This document shows, in pieces, positions 27,408 through 37,849 of a DNA stretch of 64,000 nucleotides. Source of the stretch: Martinezella miluonensis (lineage in GTDB: Bacteria; Pseudomonadota; Alphaproteobacteria; Rhizobiales; Rhizobiaceae). How positions within the stretch are numbered: position 1 is the first letter of the stretch; the number at the start of each line of letters is the position of its first letter. The notes beneath the pieces were generated by a model. That model saw only the letters and a program-made list of their open reading frames with translations. It was not told the origin of the DNA and did no database searches. The stretch lies in assembly GCF_900094545.1 (NCBI RefSeq), contig NZ_FMAH01000003.1, forward strand, positions 1 to 64,000, given 5' to 3'. A program made the translations under genes and the position numbers.

Positions 27408-27455
27408 TGGCCCTCTGAAATCACTGGCTTTTCTGAGAAAAAGTGACTTTTCTGA
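27408..27455 (-). repeat. array of three transposase-site-like repeats
   Basis: Read on the reverse strand: TCAGAAAAGTCA (27455-27444), TCAGAAAAGCCA (27436-27425) and TCAGAGGGCCA (27418-27408), with starts 19 and 18 bp apart. Tn5053/Tn402-type and Tn7-type elements carry arrays of similar size at their ends, and the TCAGAA core resembles the Tn5053-type terminal repeat. Position just outside the tns operon and the regular spacing support a transposon right end. Confidence 0.7.
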
Positions 27456-27463
27456 CGAACCCA

Positions 27464-27628
27464 TGCAATTGGCTGGCACGCGGATTTCACCGTTGCGTAC
27501 GGCCCAGACATGCCCTTCGACAAGCGCTCGCTCTTTAATCTGAAGAGCGATCTTGCCTTTGCTCGATACCGGATCTCCTCCTCTGAAAGAGGCGATCCCT
27601 GCGGCGGCCGGCCAATTGGGATAAACAA
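27464..27628 (-). pseudogene. possible gene fragment cut by the transposon end
   Basis: A reverse frame from ATG 27628 reads MFIPIGRPPQGSPLSEEEIR and continues about 55 codons in protein-like sequence up to the inferred element end, then runs on through the terminal repeats to a stop at 27368. This would fit a host gene interrupted by the element. No family recognised; the frame could also be chance. Confidence 0.3.
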
Positions 27629-27635
27629 TTCCCTT

Positions 27636-27750
27636 TATAATCTATAAAAATAGTTTGTTATTTCTATCAATCACCCCGCCCTCTTCGCTAGGCTTTGCTC
27701 ATTGCACTCAGGGAACCGCCGGAAATCGTGATCCGGCCAAGGGGACGAAT
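27636..27750 (+). promoter_or_regulatory. A+T-rich leader and putative promoter of the sulfonate operon
   Basis: A TATAAT hexamer lies at 27636-27641 in an A+T-rich patch about 110 bp before the tauA start; no strong -35 is visible at standard spacing. In many bacteria tau and ssu genes are activated under sulfate limitation by LysR-type regulators, but no such gene is adjacent here. Confidence 0.35.
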
Positions 27751-28764
27751 ATGAACTTCAAGCAACTGATCGCTGCGGCCGCATTCGGTCTCGCTAGCAT
27801 TTCGACGGCCGTCACTGTAAACGCGGCCGACAAGAAAGTGACCGTCGGCTATCAGACCGACGCCTTGCCTTCCTCGGTGGCCATCGCCAACGGTGACTTC
27901 GCCAAAGCGACCGGATACCAGATCGACTTCCGCAAGTTCAATTCCGGCGCGGAGATCTTTGCAGCCATTGCGTCTGGCGATGTGCAGATCGGCTATGTGG
28001 GCTCGAGCCCGTTCGCCGCGACGGCATCGCGCGGCCTCGAAATCAAGGCCTTCTACCTCTCATCGATCTCGGGCATCGATGAGGCGCTTGTGGTGCGCAA
28101 CGGCTCCGGCATCAACACGCTCGCCGACCTGAAGGGCAAGAAGCTCGCGGCGGCGCCGGTTTCGACCGACCACTACCAACTCCTTGCCCTCATCAAGTCG
28201 CTAGGTCTCACGGAGAAAGATGTGCAGGTCTTCGCCGTCCCCCAGCCGGAAATCGTCGCCAGCTACAATCGCGGCGATATCGACGGCGGCTTTGTCTGGG
28301 ATCCGGCGCTGACCGAGCTGAAGAAGAACGGCAAGGTGCTCGTCACCTCCAAGGATGTCGCCGATAAGGGCGCTCCGACCTTTTCCGCATGGGTGGCAAC
28401 GTCGAAATTCGCCGCCGACAACCCGCAGTTCCTGAAAGCCTACACCTCCGTCATCAGCAAGTACTATGCCTCATTCGCAGCGGATAAGGCCGTATGGGGA
28501 CCGGATAGCGACAATGCAAAGGCGCTCGCCAAGCTTCTTGGCGGTACGGCGGATCAGCAGGCGGCGGCCTTGAAGAACCTCACGCTGCTGACACCCGATG
28601 TGCAGGCATCCACAGACTGGCTCGGCGGCGGCGAGAAGTCGGGCGCGGCCAAGATTTTGAAGGACACCGCGACCTTTCTGAAAAGCCAGGGCAAGGTCTC
28701 CGAAGTTCTGCCGAATTACGGTGCCTTCGTCACCGCCGATGCACTTGTAAACGCCAGCAACTGA
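27751..28764 (+). CDS. tauA: taurine/sulfonate ABC transporter substrate-binding protein
   Basis: 337 aa with a Sec signal (MNFKQLIAAAAFGLASISTA...NA). The mature part closely follows TauA: VGYQTDALPSSVAIANGDFA, DFRKFNSGAEI, IASGDVQIGYVGSSPFA, VSTDHYQLLALIKSLG, NRGDIDGGFVWDPAL. It binds taurine or a related sulfonate in the periplasm and delivers it to TauC. ATG 27751 has AGGGGA upstream, better than the longer frame. First gene of a four-gene operon. Confidence 0.92.
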   Translation: MNFKQLIAAAAFGLASISTAVTVNAADKKVTVGYQTDALPSSVAIANGDFAKATGYQIDFRKFNSGAEIFAAIASGDVQIGYVGSSPFAATASRGLEIKAFYLSSISGIDEALVVRNGSGINTLADLKGKKLAAAPVSTDHYQLLALIKSLGLTEKDVQVFAVPQPEIVASYNRGDIDGGFVWDPALTELKKNGKVLVTSKDVADKGAPTFSAWVATSKFAADNPQFLKAYTSVISKYYASFAADKAVWGPDSDNAKALAKLLGGTADQQAAALKNLTLLTPDVQASTDWLGGGEKSGAAKILKDTATFLKSQGKVSEVLPNYGAFVTADALVNASN

Positions 28765-28819
28765 TCCTCCCTGACGCTGGCGCACATGTTGCGCCGGCGT
28801 CGAACCTTTGAGAGAAGAC

Positions 28820-29604
<785 letters not shown>

Positions 29605-29608
<4 letters not shown>

Positions 29609-30459
29609 GCGACATTACCGGAACACGCGCCATCGCAGCTCAACCACAAGAAACGAAAGCAAAGCTCGTCCAAATGCCGGGGTTCGGCGTCGGCACCAAG
29701 CCGACGATCGCGATCAGCATAGCAACGGGAGCCGCCTTGATTGGCATATGGTGGCTCGTCTCGAAGCTCGGCCTGGTCTCCCATCTTTTCCTACCGCGGC
29801 CCGACGAAGTGTTGACGCAGGTCGGTGTCGTCTATCGCGATGGCTATGCGGGTGCTTCGCTGTCCGAGCACATAGTCGCAAGCCTCTTTCGGATCGTTGT
29901 CGCGGCAACCATCGCGATCGCGGTCGGTATTCCGGTCGGCCTGCTGATGGGGCTCAGCCGCTGGGCCAAGGGCGTTCTCGACACGCCGATCGAGTTCTAT
30001 TGGCCCCTGCCCCCTTTATCCTATCTGCCGTTGATGATTATCTGGCTCGGTATCGGCGAGACCTCCAAGATCACCCTGCTTGTGCTCGCCATGTTCGCGC
30101 CGATCTGCCTTTCCGCTCAGGCAGGCGTCCGCTCGCTTCCGCTTGAGCGCGTCAATGCGGCGCGTTCGCTGGGTGCAAGCCGGCTGCAGCTCTTTTTCTC
30201 CATCGTGCTGCCCTCTGCTTTGCCGGAAATCCTGACCGGTGTCAGGATCGCGTTCGGCATCGGCTGGGGTACGCTGGTGGCCGCCGAACTTATCGCCTCG
30301 ACGCGCGGCATCGGTTTCATGATCATGTCGGCATCGCAATTCCTTGCCACCGATGTCGTCTTCGTCGGTATCGGCATCATCGCGATCTGCGCTTTTACAT
30401 TCACGGCGGCGATCCGCATTCTCGAGACGGTTCTCGTTCCGTGGAAGGGCAAACTCTGA
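29605..30459 (+). CDS. tauC: taurine/sulfonate ABC transporter permease
   Basis: 284 aa inner-membrane permease with about six membrane helices. The EAA-type loop that docks on TauB is visible ([20 protein letters not shown]). The N-terminal ~30 residues are cytoplasmic. ATG overlaps the tauB stop, so the two are translationally coupled. Confidence 0.92.
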
Positions 30460-30530
30460 ACCCGCGTGATCGAGGTGGGGCACGCTCCGGTCTCATCAAG
30501 GAACTCTATCGAAGTCATGCAGGCACAGTC

Positions 30531-31601
30531 ATGAGCAGCAACAGCGAATTTCTCTGGTACATTCCCAACGACACCAAGCCTGGCCATCGGGGCGATTCTA
30601 CAGTCGTGAACCATAATAGTCTGGAAACGCTGACGAGCCACGCCCAAGCTCTGGAGGAACATGGATGGAAAGGCGCGCTGATCGGCACCGGCTGGGGCCG
30701 GCCCGACACATTCACCGTCGCCGCAGCTCTTGCCGCCCGCACCACCACTTTCGAGCCACTGATCGCAATTCGCCCCGGCTACTGGCAACCCGCCCAATTC
30801 GCCTCCGCCGCTGCTACGCTGGATAACCTGAGCGGCGGCCGTGTACGCGTCAACATCGTGTCGGGCAAGGATAATCTCGCCGCTTATGGCGACAGCGAGG
30901 GCGACCAGGCGCATCGATATGCCCGCACCCGGGAATTCATGCGGCTGGTTCGCAGGCTCTGGACCGAAGAAAACGTCACCTATGAGGGCGAGCACTTTCG
31001 CGTCGGCAACTCCACTACGGCGCCGCGAATCCAGCACCATGGCGAGCGCCGGCACCCCAAGCTCTATTTCGGCGGCGCTTCCGAAGCTGCAGAAGGCGTT
31101 TCCGCCACGGAAGCGGACGTCCAGCTCTTCTGGGGCGAGCCGCTGGACGGTGTCCGCGAGCGGATCGAGCGCCTGAAGTCGTTGAGCAAAAAGCTCGATC
31201 GCGATCTTGCTCCGCTGGAGTTCGGATTGCGGATCACCACGCTGGTACGCGACACCACGGAACAGGCATGGGCCGATGCCGAGGCAAAGGTCGCTGATAT
31301 GGCCAGGAACAACGGAGCCGGCTGGCATGATCATCGGCAATCCATTGCCGAGGGACAGAGGCGATTGTTCGATCTGAACGCGCGCGGTGACGTCCTCGAC
31401 GACAATCTCTACACAGCGCCGGGCAAAGTCGGTGGTGGCGGAGCCGGCACCACCTGGCTGGTGGGATCAGCGGCTGAAGTTGCCCGTTCTCTGCGTAAAT
31501 ACCGAGATCTGGGCGTCACTCATTTTATTCTCTCGGATACGCCCTATCTCTCGGAAATCAGGCGACAAGGGGATCAATTACTGCCCCTTCTGCGCAACTG
31601 A
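30531..31601 (+). CDS. ssuD: SsuD-like FMNH2-dependent alkanesulfonate monooxygenase
   Basis: 356 aa luciferase-like flavin monooxygenase that cleaves C-S bonds of sulfonates to sulfite and aldehyde using reduced FMN from a separate reductase. Family segments: FLWYIPNDTKPGHRGDS, GWKGALIGTGWGRPDTFT, RPGYWQPAQFASAAATLDNL, GGRVRVNIVSGKDNL. ATG 30531 is chosen, since the longer frame overlaps tauC. Its position after tauABC means that imported sulfonate is desulfonated by this enzyme rather than by the dioxygenase TauD. No reductase gene is in the window. Confidence 0.88.
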   Translation: MSSNSEFLWYIPNDTKPGHRGDSTVVNHNSLETLTSHAQALEEHGWKGALIGTGWGRPDTFTVAAALAARTTTFEPLIAIRPGYWQPAQFASAAATLDNLSGGRVRVNIVSGKDNLAAYGDSEGDQAHRYARTREFMRLVRRLWTEENVTYEGEHFRVGNSTTAPRIQHHGERRHPKLYFGGASEAAEGVSATEADVQLFWGEPLDGVRERIERLKSLSKKLDRDLAPLEFGLRITTLVRDTTEQAWADAEAKVADMARNNGAGWHDHRQSIAEGQRRLFDLNARGDVLDDNLYTAPGKVGGGGAGTTWLVGSAAEVARSLRKYRDLGVTHFILSDTPYLSEIRRQGDQLLPLLRN

Positions 31602-31645
31602 TCGGCTAAACCGAAGTTAGCTATACCCACAGAACATCGACAGCA

Positions 31646-31664
31646 CCCGGCTTTCCAAGCCGGG
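31646..31664 (+). terminator. hairpin downstream of the sulfonate operon
   Basis: Eight-base stem CCCGGCTT / AAGCCGGG with a three-base loop, 45 bp after the ssuD stop. It lacks a strong T tail, so termination may be partial. Confidence 0.5.
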
Positions 31665-31752
31665 CTTCGCGGCAGCCATCTCGGCTCCTTCCCATTGAGG
31701 CATGCAGCTTTTGAAATGAACGGCCAAGGCCGGATTTTTCTCATTTAGGAAC

Positions 31753-31782
31753 AAAAAATCGCGGCCGATCAGGCCGCGATTT
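31753..31782 (-). terminator. rho-independent terminator of the chemoreceptor gene
   Basis: Eleven-base perfect stem AAATCGCGGCC / GGCCGCGATTT with a five-base loop at 31756-31782. On the reverse strand it is followed by a T run (31758-31753 region), about 50 bp after the stop of the chemoreceptor gene. Confidence 0.88.
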
Positions 31783-31832
31783 CAGATTTTCAGATCGACC
31801 AATTGCTCATTGGCCGTTGCGCCTAAGCAAGA

Positions 31833-33767
31833 TTAAAACTCTTCCCAGGACGCCGTTGCCGCCGCCGCTCCACCGGAGCCTCCGAAGGAGCCGGCAATCC
31901 TTGCCCGAAGCGAACGCGCCGGCGAAGCGGCGGGGCTGGACTGCTCCGTCACAACGGCTGGCCGAACCTGGCTGCGGCCGCCTTGAAGCGCGAACTGACC
32001 GAGGAGGTCATTCAAGGCCGTCACTTCCTTGCCGAGGCTGTAGCTCGCGGCAGTGGATTCCTCGACCATGGCGGCATTCTGCTGCGTTCCCTGATCGATG
32101 GTGTTGACGGCGGTGTTGATCTCCTGCAGCCCGGTCGCCTGTTCGCGCGCGGCTTCGACGATCGCGCGGACATTGCCGTCGATCTCTTCCACCTCTTTGA
32201 CGATCTCCTGCAGCGACTGCCCCGTTCTCGTGACGAGATTGACGCCGCTGACGACCTGCTGTCCGGAGGTTGAAATCAGCGCCTTGATCTCCTTCGCCGC
32301 CGTGGCAGAACGCTGGGCAAGTTCGCGCACTTCTTGGGCAACAACGGCAAAACCCTTGCCCGCTTCACCGGCGCGCGCCGCTTCTACCCCGGCGTTGAGC
32401 GCGAGCAGGTTCGTCTGGAAAGCAATTTCGTCGATGACGCCGATGATGTTGGAAATTTCGCCCGACGATTTCGAGATTGCTTCCATGGCGGCGATCGCCT
32501 CGCGCATGACCTCGCCGGATTTCTCGGCGCCGATGCGCGCGCGGCCGACCAGCGAGCTTGCCTCTTCCGCTCGCCGGGTGGAATCCTTGACCGTCGTGGT
32601 GATCTCCTCAAGCGCTGCGGCGGTCTCTTCGACGGAGGCTGCCTGCTGCTCGGTGCGCTTGGAAAGGTCGTCGGCGGCCGAGCGGATCTGGCTGGCCCCT
32701 GCTGCAATAGCCTGGCCGCCCTGGCCAACGGCACGCAACGTTTCCTCGAGCTTTGCCATCGATGCGTTGAAATTCGTCCTCAGCTGGTCGAGATGAGCCA
32801 CGAAGGACTTCTCAATACGATAGACCAGGTTGCCGTTCGAAAGCTCGGCCAGACCGCTCGCCAGGCTGTCGACGGCGAATTGCGCATCTGCAGCGTCCTT
32901 GGCCTTCTGCGCTTCGCGCTCGAGCCTTTCCTTCTCCGAAAGGCTCCGGCCGGCGGCGGTTTCCTGCTCCAGCCGGATGCGCTCGATCGCGTTGTCACGG
33001 AAGACCGAAACGGCCGCGGCCATCTGGCCGACTTCGTCTCGGCGTCCGATGCCCGCGATCTGCTCGTCTGTGTTGCCATTGGCCAGAGACACCATACGGG
33101 CGCGCAGCCGCTCGATGGGAGCGGTGATGCCACGAGCGGACACGAGAATTGCGATCAGAATCGCCGCGGCAAAGACGATTGCGAGCCCAATCAGCGTCTC
33201 TGTAATGGTGCTTGATGCATGCTCGTCGAGCAGGTCGCTCTTGGCACCGATGCTCTTATTGAACGTATCGAGCCACTCGCGAATCGCGACAACCTCGGCA
33301 TTGATCTGCGGGTCTGCCTGCTTCAGGAGCTTGGTGGCTGTGTCATTGTCATCGACCATTCCAGCTTTTACGGCCCGGTCTGTTAACACAATAATGTCAT
33401 TGGCCTTCGCCGCCAATTTATCCACGGCGTCCGCTTCCGACGGCATCAACTGCCTGACGTTCGCCAGACGCTGTGAAAGAACTTTCTTGTTCTCCTCATA
33501 GTCTTTCGAAAACGTCGCCATCTCCGGATCTTTCGAGCTGTAAATCAGGATCTGATAGGCGTTGTAGCTCAAAGCAGTCACCCGCTGGCTAGCTCTGGAC
33601 ATCTCCACCGCCGCCATCTCATCCGTCGAAATAAATTTCGAATAGGTGGCGACGCTGTCCTTATATTGGCTCGATATAAAGAAGACGCCTGCGATCCCGA
33701 TCAGGCAGATCGGAATCATGATGGAGAGCACCTTCGTCCTGATTTTGGCATTCTGCAGAAATGACAT
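31833..33767 (-). CDS. methyl-accepting chemotaxis protein with C-terminal CheR-type tether
   Basis: 644 aa transmembrane chemoreceptor. TM1 near residues 12-32 ([18 protein letters not shown]), a periplasmic helical sensor of about 160 residues, TM2 ([18 protein letters not shown]), a HAMP domain, a linker and the signalling domain with the hairpin tip [20 protein letters not shown]. It ends ASWEEF, the xWxxF-type pentapeptide that tethers CheR/CheB methylation enzymes in some receptors. The ligand is unknown. ATG 33767 is chosen because the longer frame gives a cysteine- and arginine-rich, non-signal N-terminus. Confidence 0.92.
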   Translation of the reverse strand: MSFLQNAKIRTKVLSIMIPICLIGIAGVFFISSQYKDSVATYSKFISTDEMAAVEMSRASQRVTALSYNAYQILIYSSKDPEMATFSKDYEENKKVLSQRLANVRQLMPSEADAVDKLAAKANDIIVLTDRAVKAGMVDDNDTATKLLKQADPQINAEVVAIREWLDTFNKSIGAKSDLLDEHASSTITETLIGLAIVFAAAILIAILVSARGITAPIERLRARMVSLANGNTDEQIAGIGRRDEVGQMAAAVSVFRDNAIERIRLEQETAAGRSLSEKERLEREAQKAKDAADAQFAVDSLASGLAELSNGNLVYRIEKSFVAHLDQLRTNFNASMAKLEETLRAVGQGGQAIAAGASQIRSAADDLSKRTEQQAASVEETAAALEEITTTVKDSTRRAEEASSLVGRARIGAEKSGEVMREAIAAMEAISKSSGEISNIIGVIDEIAFQTNLLALNAGVEAARAGEAGKGFAVVAQEVRELAQRSATAAKEIKALISTSGQQVVSGVNLVTRTGQSLQEIVKEVEEIDGNVRAIVEAAREQATGLQEINTAVNTIDQGTQQNAAMVEESTAASYSLGKEVTALNDLLGQFALQGGRSQVRPAVVTEQSSPAASPARSLRARIAGSFGGSGGAAAATASWEEF

Positions 33768-34278
33768 GATGTGCCTGCTCTTGGTGAAGAGCCGACAATC
33801 GCGTGCACGCCGCAATGAGCGCCCGCGCCGATGATTGCCTGCCGTGGGATCGGGAGCATCGCAGATGAAGAGCGTCCTGCTCACCGCTGACAGCGCTGCA
33901 ATGCGACAACAACACAATAGCCTGACAAAAAAGTTAATATGATTAAATATTACATAAATTCATTTATGACAAAAATTGAATATTAAAAGAAACAAATAAA
34001 CAATAATCACTAATTGTGCTAACTTAAATTCGCAATCATTGCGCTAGATATCCGGATAATCCGATAAAATACTATAATACTAGAGGTTACATTCCGCAAC
34101 AACAACACAAATGTAGATATTTATACTACATTAAAACTCAATATAACTTTACTTTTCCACTCACCCATTGAGAGGCAGGATCGCTCAACTTGCGCCTTCG
34201 CATAGCCGAGCACTCTCTTCCGCGTTCGACGATCGCGCCGAAGATTAGCCACAACTCTCAATAATGGCCTGTTGACAT
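33768..34278. other. A+T-rich intergenic region without a gene
   Basis: About 510 bp between the divergent chemoreceptor and mntH genes. The part from about 33930 to 34150 is strikingly A+T-rich relative to everything around it. No ORF of note. It must hold the chemoreceptor promoter. Confidence 0.5.
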
Positions 34279-34297
34279 AAATTTAGCCTAAGCTATG
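34279..34297 (+). promoter_or_regulatory. putative MntR operator upstream of mntH
   Basis: AAATTTAGCCTAAGCTATG lies 27 bp before the mntH start. Its reverse complement (CATAGCTTAGGCTAAATTT) matches the motif before mntR at 35677-35695 at 14 of 19 positions, including the block AGGCTAAAT. A shared site in front of a Mn importer and its cognate regulator is best explained as the MntR box. Confidence 0.65.
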
Positions 34298-34323
34298 TTT
34301 TCTTGACGAGCTGGAGAAGCCCC

Positions 34324-35634
34324 ATGACAGACTCGCTTGTCCGACAGACCCTGTCGGAACGTACGGATACGCAGATCAGAGAAGTTTTGGCGGGACGGCG
34401 CAAAGGTTTTCGGTCTGCCCTTCTCTTTGCTGGTCCGGCGGTCATTGCCTCGATCGCCTATATGGATCCCGGTAATTTCGCCACGAATATCCAGGCTGGC
34501 TCCGGCTATGGCTATTCCCTGCTATGGGTGGTGCTGGCGGCAAACCTCATCGCTATGCTCTTTCAGGCACTCTCGGCAAAACTTGGCATCGTCACCGGCC
34601 GCAATCTTGCCGAGCTCTGTCGCGACCAGTTTTCGGCGCCCGTTCGCTACGCGATGTGGGCCGTCAGCGAAGTCGCGGCAATGGCGACGGATCTTGCCGA
34701 ATTCCTGGGCGGCGCAATCGGCCTGTCTCTGCTGTTCCACATGCCGCTCATCGCCGGCATGACAGTTACGGCAGTAGTGACCTACGGCATCCTTTTGATG
34801 GAAAAACGCGGGTTTCGACCGATGGAACTGATCATCGGCGCACTCGTCGCGATCATAAGCCTTTGCTACATCGCGGAGATGTTTATCGCGCCGGTCGCCT
34901 GGGGACAGGCAGCCATCGGTACGATCCTGCCATCGATCCCTGATTCCACGGCATTGACGATCGCTGTCGGCATCATCGGTGCTACCGTCATGCCGCATGC
35001 CGTTTACCTGCATTCCGGCCTCACCCAGCATCGCGCGCCCGGGCGGAACGACAATGAGCGGCGTAAGCTCGTGCTCTTTTCCAATTGGGAATGCGTGATT
35101 GCGCTTGCCGTCGCAGGCGTGGTCAACATGGCCATGGTGATCATGGCTTCAGCCGCCTTCCATGCCGGCCATTCCGACGTTGCAGAGATCGAGAGCGCCT
35201 ATCATACCCTCACCCCCCTGCTCGGCGGAGCCGCCGCAACCATCTTCCTCATCTCGTTGATGGCCTCCGGCATCTCATCGTCGGCGGTCGGCACCATGGC
35301 CGGGCAGATGATCATGCAGGGCTTCGTCGGTTTCCGCATTCCGGTCTGGATGCGCCGGTTGGTGACCATGCTGCCGGCATTCGTCGTGGTTCCCATGGGC
35401 GTTAACACCACCCAAGCGCTTGTCTATAGCCAGGTCGTCCTATCCTTCGCGCTGCCGATTCCGATGGTCGCGCTCGTTCTGTTCACCCGCAATCGCGCCA
35501 TCATGGGCAATTTCGCCAACGGCCGGCTGACAGATATCGCCGCCATCGTCGGGACGATCGTTATCCTGTGCCTGAACGCGATCCTGCTCCTGCAGACGTT
35601 CGGCATCCCGATCCCGGGTCTTAGCAACGGCTGA
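34324..35634 (+). CDS. mntH: NRAMP-family Mn(II)/H+ symporter
   Basis: 436 aa, about 11 membrane helices. The metal-binding DPGN motif (SIAYMDPGNFATNIQAGSGY) in TM1 and the MPHAVYLHS motif in TM6 are intact. It imports Mn(II), and some Fe(II), across the inner membrane with protons. ATG 34324 has GGAG seven bases upstream. It pairs with mntR about 100 bp downstream on the same strand, with similar operator-like sites before each gene. Confidence 0.95.
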   Translation: MTDSLVRQTLSERTDTQIREVLAGRRKGFRSALLFAGPAVIASIAYMDPGNFATNIQAGSGYGYSLLWVVLAANLIAMLFQALSAKLGIVTGRNLAELCRDQFSAPVRYAMWAVSEVAAMATDLAEFLGGAIGLSLLFHMPLIAGMTVTAVVTYGILLMEKRGFRPMELIIGALVAIISLCYIAEMFIAPVAWGQAAIGTILPSIPDSTALTIAVGIIGATVMPHAVYLHSGLTQHRAPGRNDNERRKLVLFSNWECVIALAVAGVVNMAMVIMASAAFHAGHSDVAEIESAYHTLTPLLGGAAATIFLISLMASGISSSAVGTMAGQMIMQGFVGFRIPVWMRRLVTMLPAFVVVPMGVNTTQALVYSQVVLSFALPIPMVALVLFTRNRAIMGNFANGRLTDIAAIVGTIVILCLNAILLLQTFGIPIPGLSNG

Positions 35635-35676
35635 TCCATGTCGCGCATTGGGGTTTCATAACGGTGTTGCATTATT

Positions 35677-35695
35677 TATAGGCGAGGCTAAATAT
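35677..35695 (+). promoter_or_regulatory. putative MntR operator upstream of mntR
   Basis: TATAGGCGAGGCTAAATAT, 38 bp before the mntR start, shares the AGGCTAAAT core with the inverted copy before mntH. It implies that mntR has its own, autoregulated promoter despite being close behind mntH. Confidence 0.6.
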
Positions 35696-35732
35696 CATCA
35701 CGCGACTCTTAATCTTGTGAAGGTATACCGCC

Positions 35733-36182
35733 TTGGCGAAATCCCCTGCCCCCCCTGAAAGCCGTCTTGCTTCGACAGAGGTCGAGACGCATGTGGAGGC
35801 GTTTCAGAAAAGCCGTGATGATCGACGTACGGAACTCATGGAGGATTATGTCGAGCTCATCGCCGATCTGATAGAACATGCCGGCGAGGCGCGCCAGACC
35901 GATATCGCACAACGACTGGGGGTAACCCAGCCTACGGTCGCCAAGATGCTCAAGCGGCTGGCTGAGGAAAACCTGATCACCCAGCGCCCTTATCGCGGGG
36001 TCTTCCTGACGGACGAAGGTCACCGCCTGGCCATGGCCACGCGCCGCCGCCACCAGGTTGTGGAGGCCGTTCTCTGCCGTCTCGGCGTCGATGCCGACAC
36101 GGCAAGAAATGACGCCGAGGGCATCGAACATCATGTCAGCGAGAAAACGCTGGAAGCCTTCGAGCGCTTTTTGAAAACCTGA
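35733..36182 (+). CDS. mntR: DtxR/MntR-family manganese regulator
   Basis: 149 aa. Winged helix-turn-helix ([36 protein letters not shown]) followed by the metal-binding/dimerisation segment with HQVVEAVL and EGIEHHVS, matching the Mn-responsive repressor MntR. When Mn is sufficient it represses Mn import. TTG at 35733 with AAGG upstream is the apparent start. Confidence 0.9.
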   Translation: MAKSPAPPESRLASTEVETHVEAFQKSRDDRRTELMEDYVELIADLIEHAGEARQTDIAQRLGVTQPTVAKMLKRLAEENLITQRPYRGVFLTDEGHRLAMATRRRHQVVEAVLCRLGVDADTARNDAEGIEHHVSEKTLEAFERFLKT

Positions 36183-36379
36183 CGCCGAGGCATCAGAGGT
36201 GAAGCGCCATTTTTGGCACATTTCCAGCAAGAATGAATTGAAAATAGCGCGCCGGCAACTGTCTGGCTTGACCGATCAGCCCCTATCAACGCAAGCTTTA
36301 CAAATCTTCGCTAAGCAGAATTTAGCGAACCGCCGGTCGAGTGTTTGGCATACTGATTTTATTGCCGGCGTAGGGAATC

Positions 36380-37849
36380 ATGATGAACGCCCAGGAATTC
36401 AGTTCCACCATATTCGACCTCGCCCCCGTTGCCATGTGGCTGGAGGACTTCAGCGGCGTCAAAGAGCAGTTCGATCTCTGGCGGAGCGAAGGGGTAACGG
36501 ATTTACGTTCCTTCCTGCTTGCAGATTTGCAGCGCGTCGCAGCCTGCTCGCAGAAGATCAGCGTTCTCGCCGTCAATGCGAAGACGCTGGAACTGTTCGA
36601 GGCGCAATCCTTCGAGACGCTGGTTGGGGGACTCTGCAATATCTTCCGTGGCGAGATGCTCCAAAGCCATGTGAACGAGCTGGTCGCGCTTTGGGAAGGA
36701 AGGACGGAATTCTCGGGTACGGCGATCAATTATACGCTGGGCGGCCGCAGACTGGACATTCAGCTTCGCGGCGTCGTCCTGCCAGGGCACGAAGCCTCTT
36801 GGGACCGGTTGCTGCTGACCACCGAGGACGTGACCGCACGCGAGGAAGCGAGACGACAGGAAGAGCGCCAGCGGCGCTACGCGGAAGGAATGTTCGAGCA
36901 TTCGCCCGTGTCCCTATGGGTCGAGGATTTCAGTCGCATCAAGATCTTGCTCGACGGAATCCGCCACCGGGGCATCGTCGATTTCCAGGTCTTCCTCGAT
37001 GTGCATCCAGAGTTCGTCCAGCAATGCATGAGCGAGATCAGCGTGCTCGATGTCAACCAGGCGACACTCGACCTGTTCTGCGCGCCGGATCGGCAAACGC
37101 TGCACCAGCGCATCGGCGAAGTGTTTCGCGACGATATGGAGAAGCATTTTCGCGGACAGTTGGTGGAACTTTGGAACGAACGGCTCTTCCATCAGCGCGA
37201 AGTGCTGAACTATGCGCTCGATGGGTCCGAACGCCACGTCCTGCTGCAATTTTCCGTCTTCCCCGGCCACGAACATGACTGGTCGCTGGTGCAGGTGGCG
37301 CTGACCGATATTACCGCCCGGAAGAAAGCGGAAGCCTATCTCGAATATCTCGGCAAGCACGATGTCCTGACCAGGCTCTATAATCGCGCCTTCTACATGG
37401 ACGAGATCAACAGGCTGGAACGCAAATCCCTGCGGCCGGTTTCGGCCATCATCATCGATCTCAACGGCCTGAAGGAGGCCAACGACGAGAGCGGGCACGA
37501 TGCCGGCGATTCTTTGCTGCGCCGTATGGGAGAGGTGCTGAACAGCGTGGTATCCCAGCCAAATCACGCGGCCCGGATCGGTGGTGATGAATTTGCCGTA
37601 TTGATGCCTGGCGCAGATGAAATCGCAGCCTCCGCCATGGTCGATACCATCAACGAGCTGCTGAAAATCAACAATCAGTTCTATTCCAGTTCTCCGCTAA
37701 GCGTTGCCATCGGCGTCGCGACCAGCCATCAGGGGGAAACCATCGAAGCCATGGTCAAGCGGGCGGATCTTGGAATGTATGAGCACAAGAAAGCCCATTA
37801 TGCCGCAACCGCCAGCGTCGGTACGCTTCACGCAAAGCATGGTGTCTGA
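36380..37849 (+). CDS. diguanylate cyclase with two PAS-like sensor domains
   Basis: 489 aa, no membrane helix. Two related N-terminal sensor modules (FDLAPVAMWLEDFSGVKEQF and FEHSPVSLWVEDFSRIKILL) precede a GGDEF domain with intact active site RIGGDEFAVLMPG, so it probably makes cyclic-di-GMP. No EAL domain. The duplicated sensor modules share the pattern P-V-[AS]-[ML]-W-[LV]-EDFS, pointing to internal duplication. ATG at 36380 or 36383. Signal unknown. Confidence 0.9.
   Translation: MMNAQEFSSTIFDLAPVAMWLEDFSGVKEQFDLWRSEGVTDLRSFLLADLQRVAACSQKISVLAVNAKTLELFEAQSFETLVGGLCNIFRGEMLQSHVNELVALWEGRTEFSGTAINYTLGGRRLDIQLRGVVLPGHEASWDRLLLTTEDVTAREEARRQEERQRRYAEGMFEHSPVSLWVEDFSRIKILLDGIRHRGIVDFQVFLDVHPEFVQQCMSEISVLDVNQATLDLFCAPDRQTLHQRIGEVFRDDMEKHFRGQLVELWNERLFHQREVLNYALDGSERHVLLQFSVFPGHEHDWSLVQVALTDITARKKAEAYLEYLGKHDVLTRLYNRAFYMDEINRLERKSLRPVSAIIIDLNGLKEANDESGHDAGDSLLRRMGEVLNSVVSQPNHAARIGGDEFAVLMPGADEIAASAMVDTINELLKINNQFYSSSPLSVAIGVATSHQGETIEAMVKRADLGMYEHKKAHYAATASVGTLHAKHGV

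Larger units (their letters stand above)
21159..27463 (+). mobile_element. Tn7-like transposition module, left boundary unresolved
   Basis: Four coupled genes tnsA-tnsB-tnsC-tniQ read toward a candidate right end marked by three outward-facing repeats just beyond a terminator. No cargo lies between tniQ and that end, so any cargo must be on the tnsA side (the small ORFs, perhaps also the DNA methyltransferase). I could not identify the matching left end, so the start given here is only the first certain gene. The right boundary at about 27463 is inferred by analogy with Tn5053-type ends, where TG lies eight bases outside the first repeat core. Confidence 0.75.
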
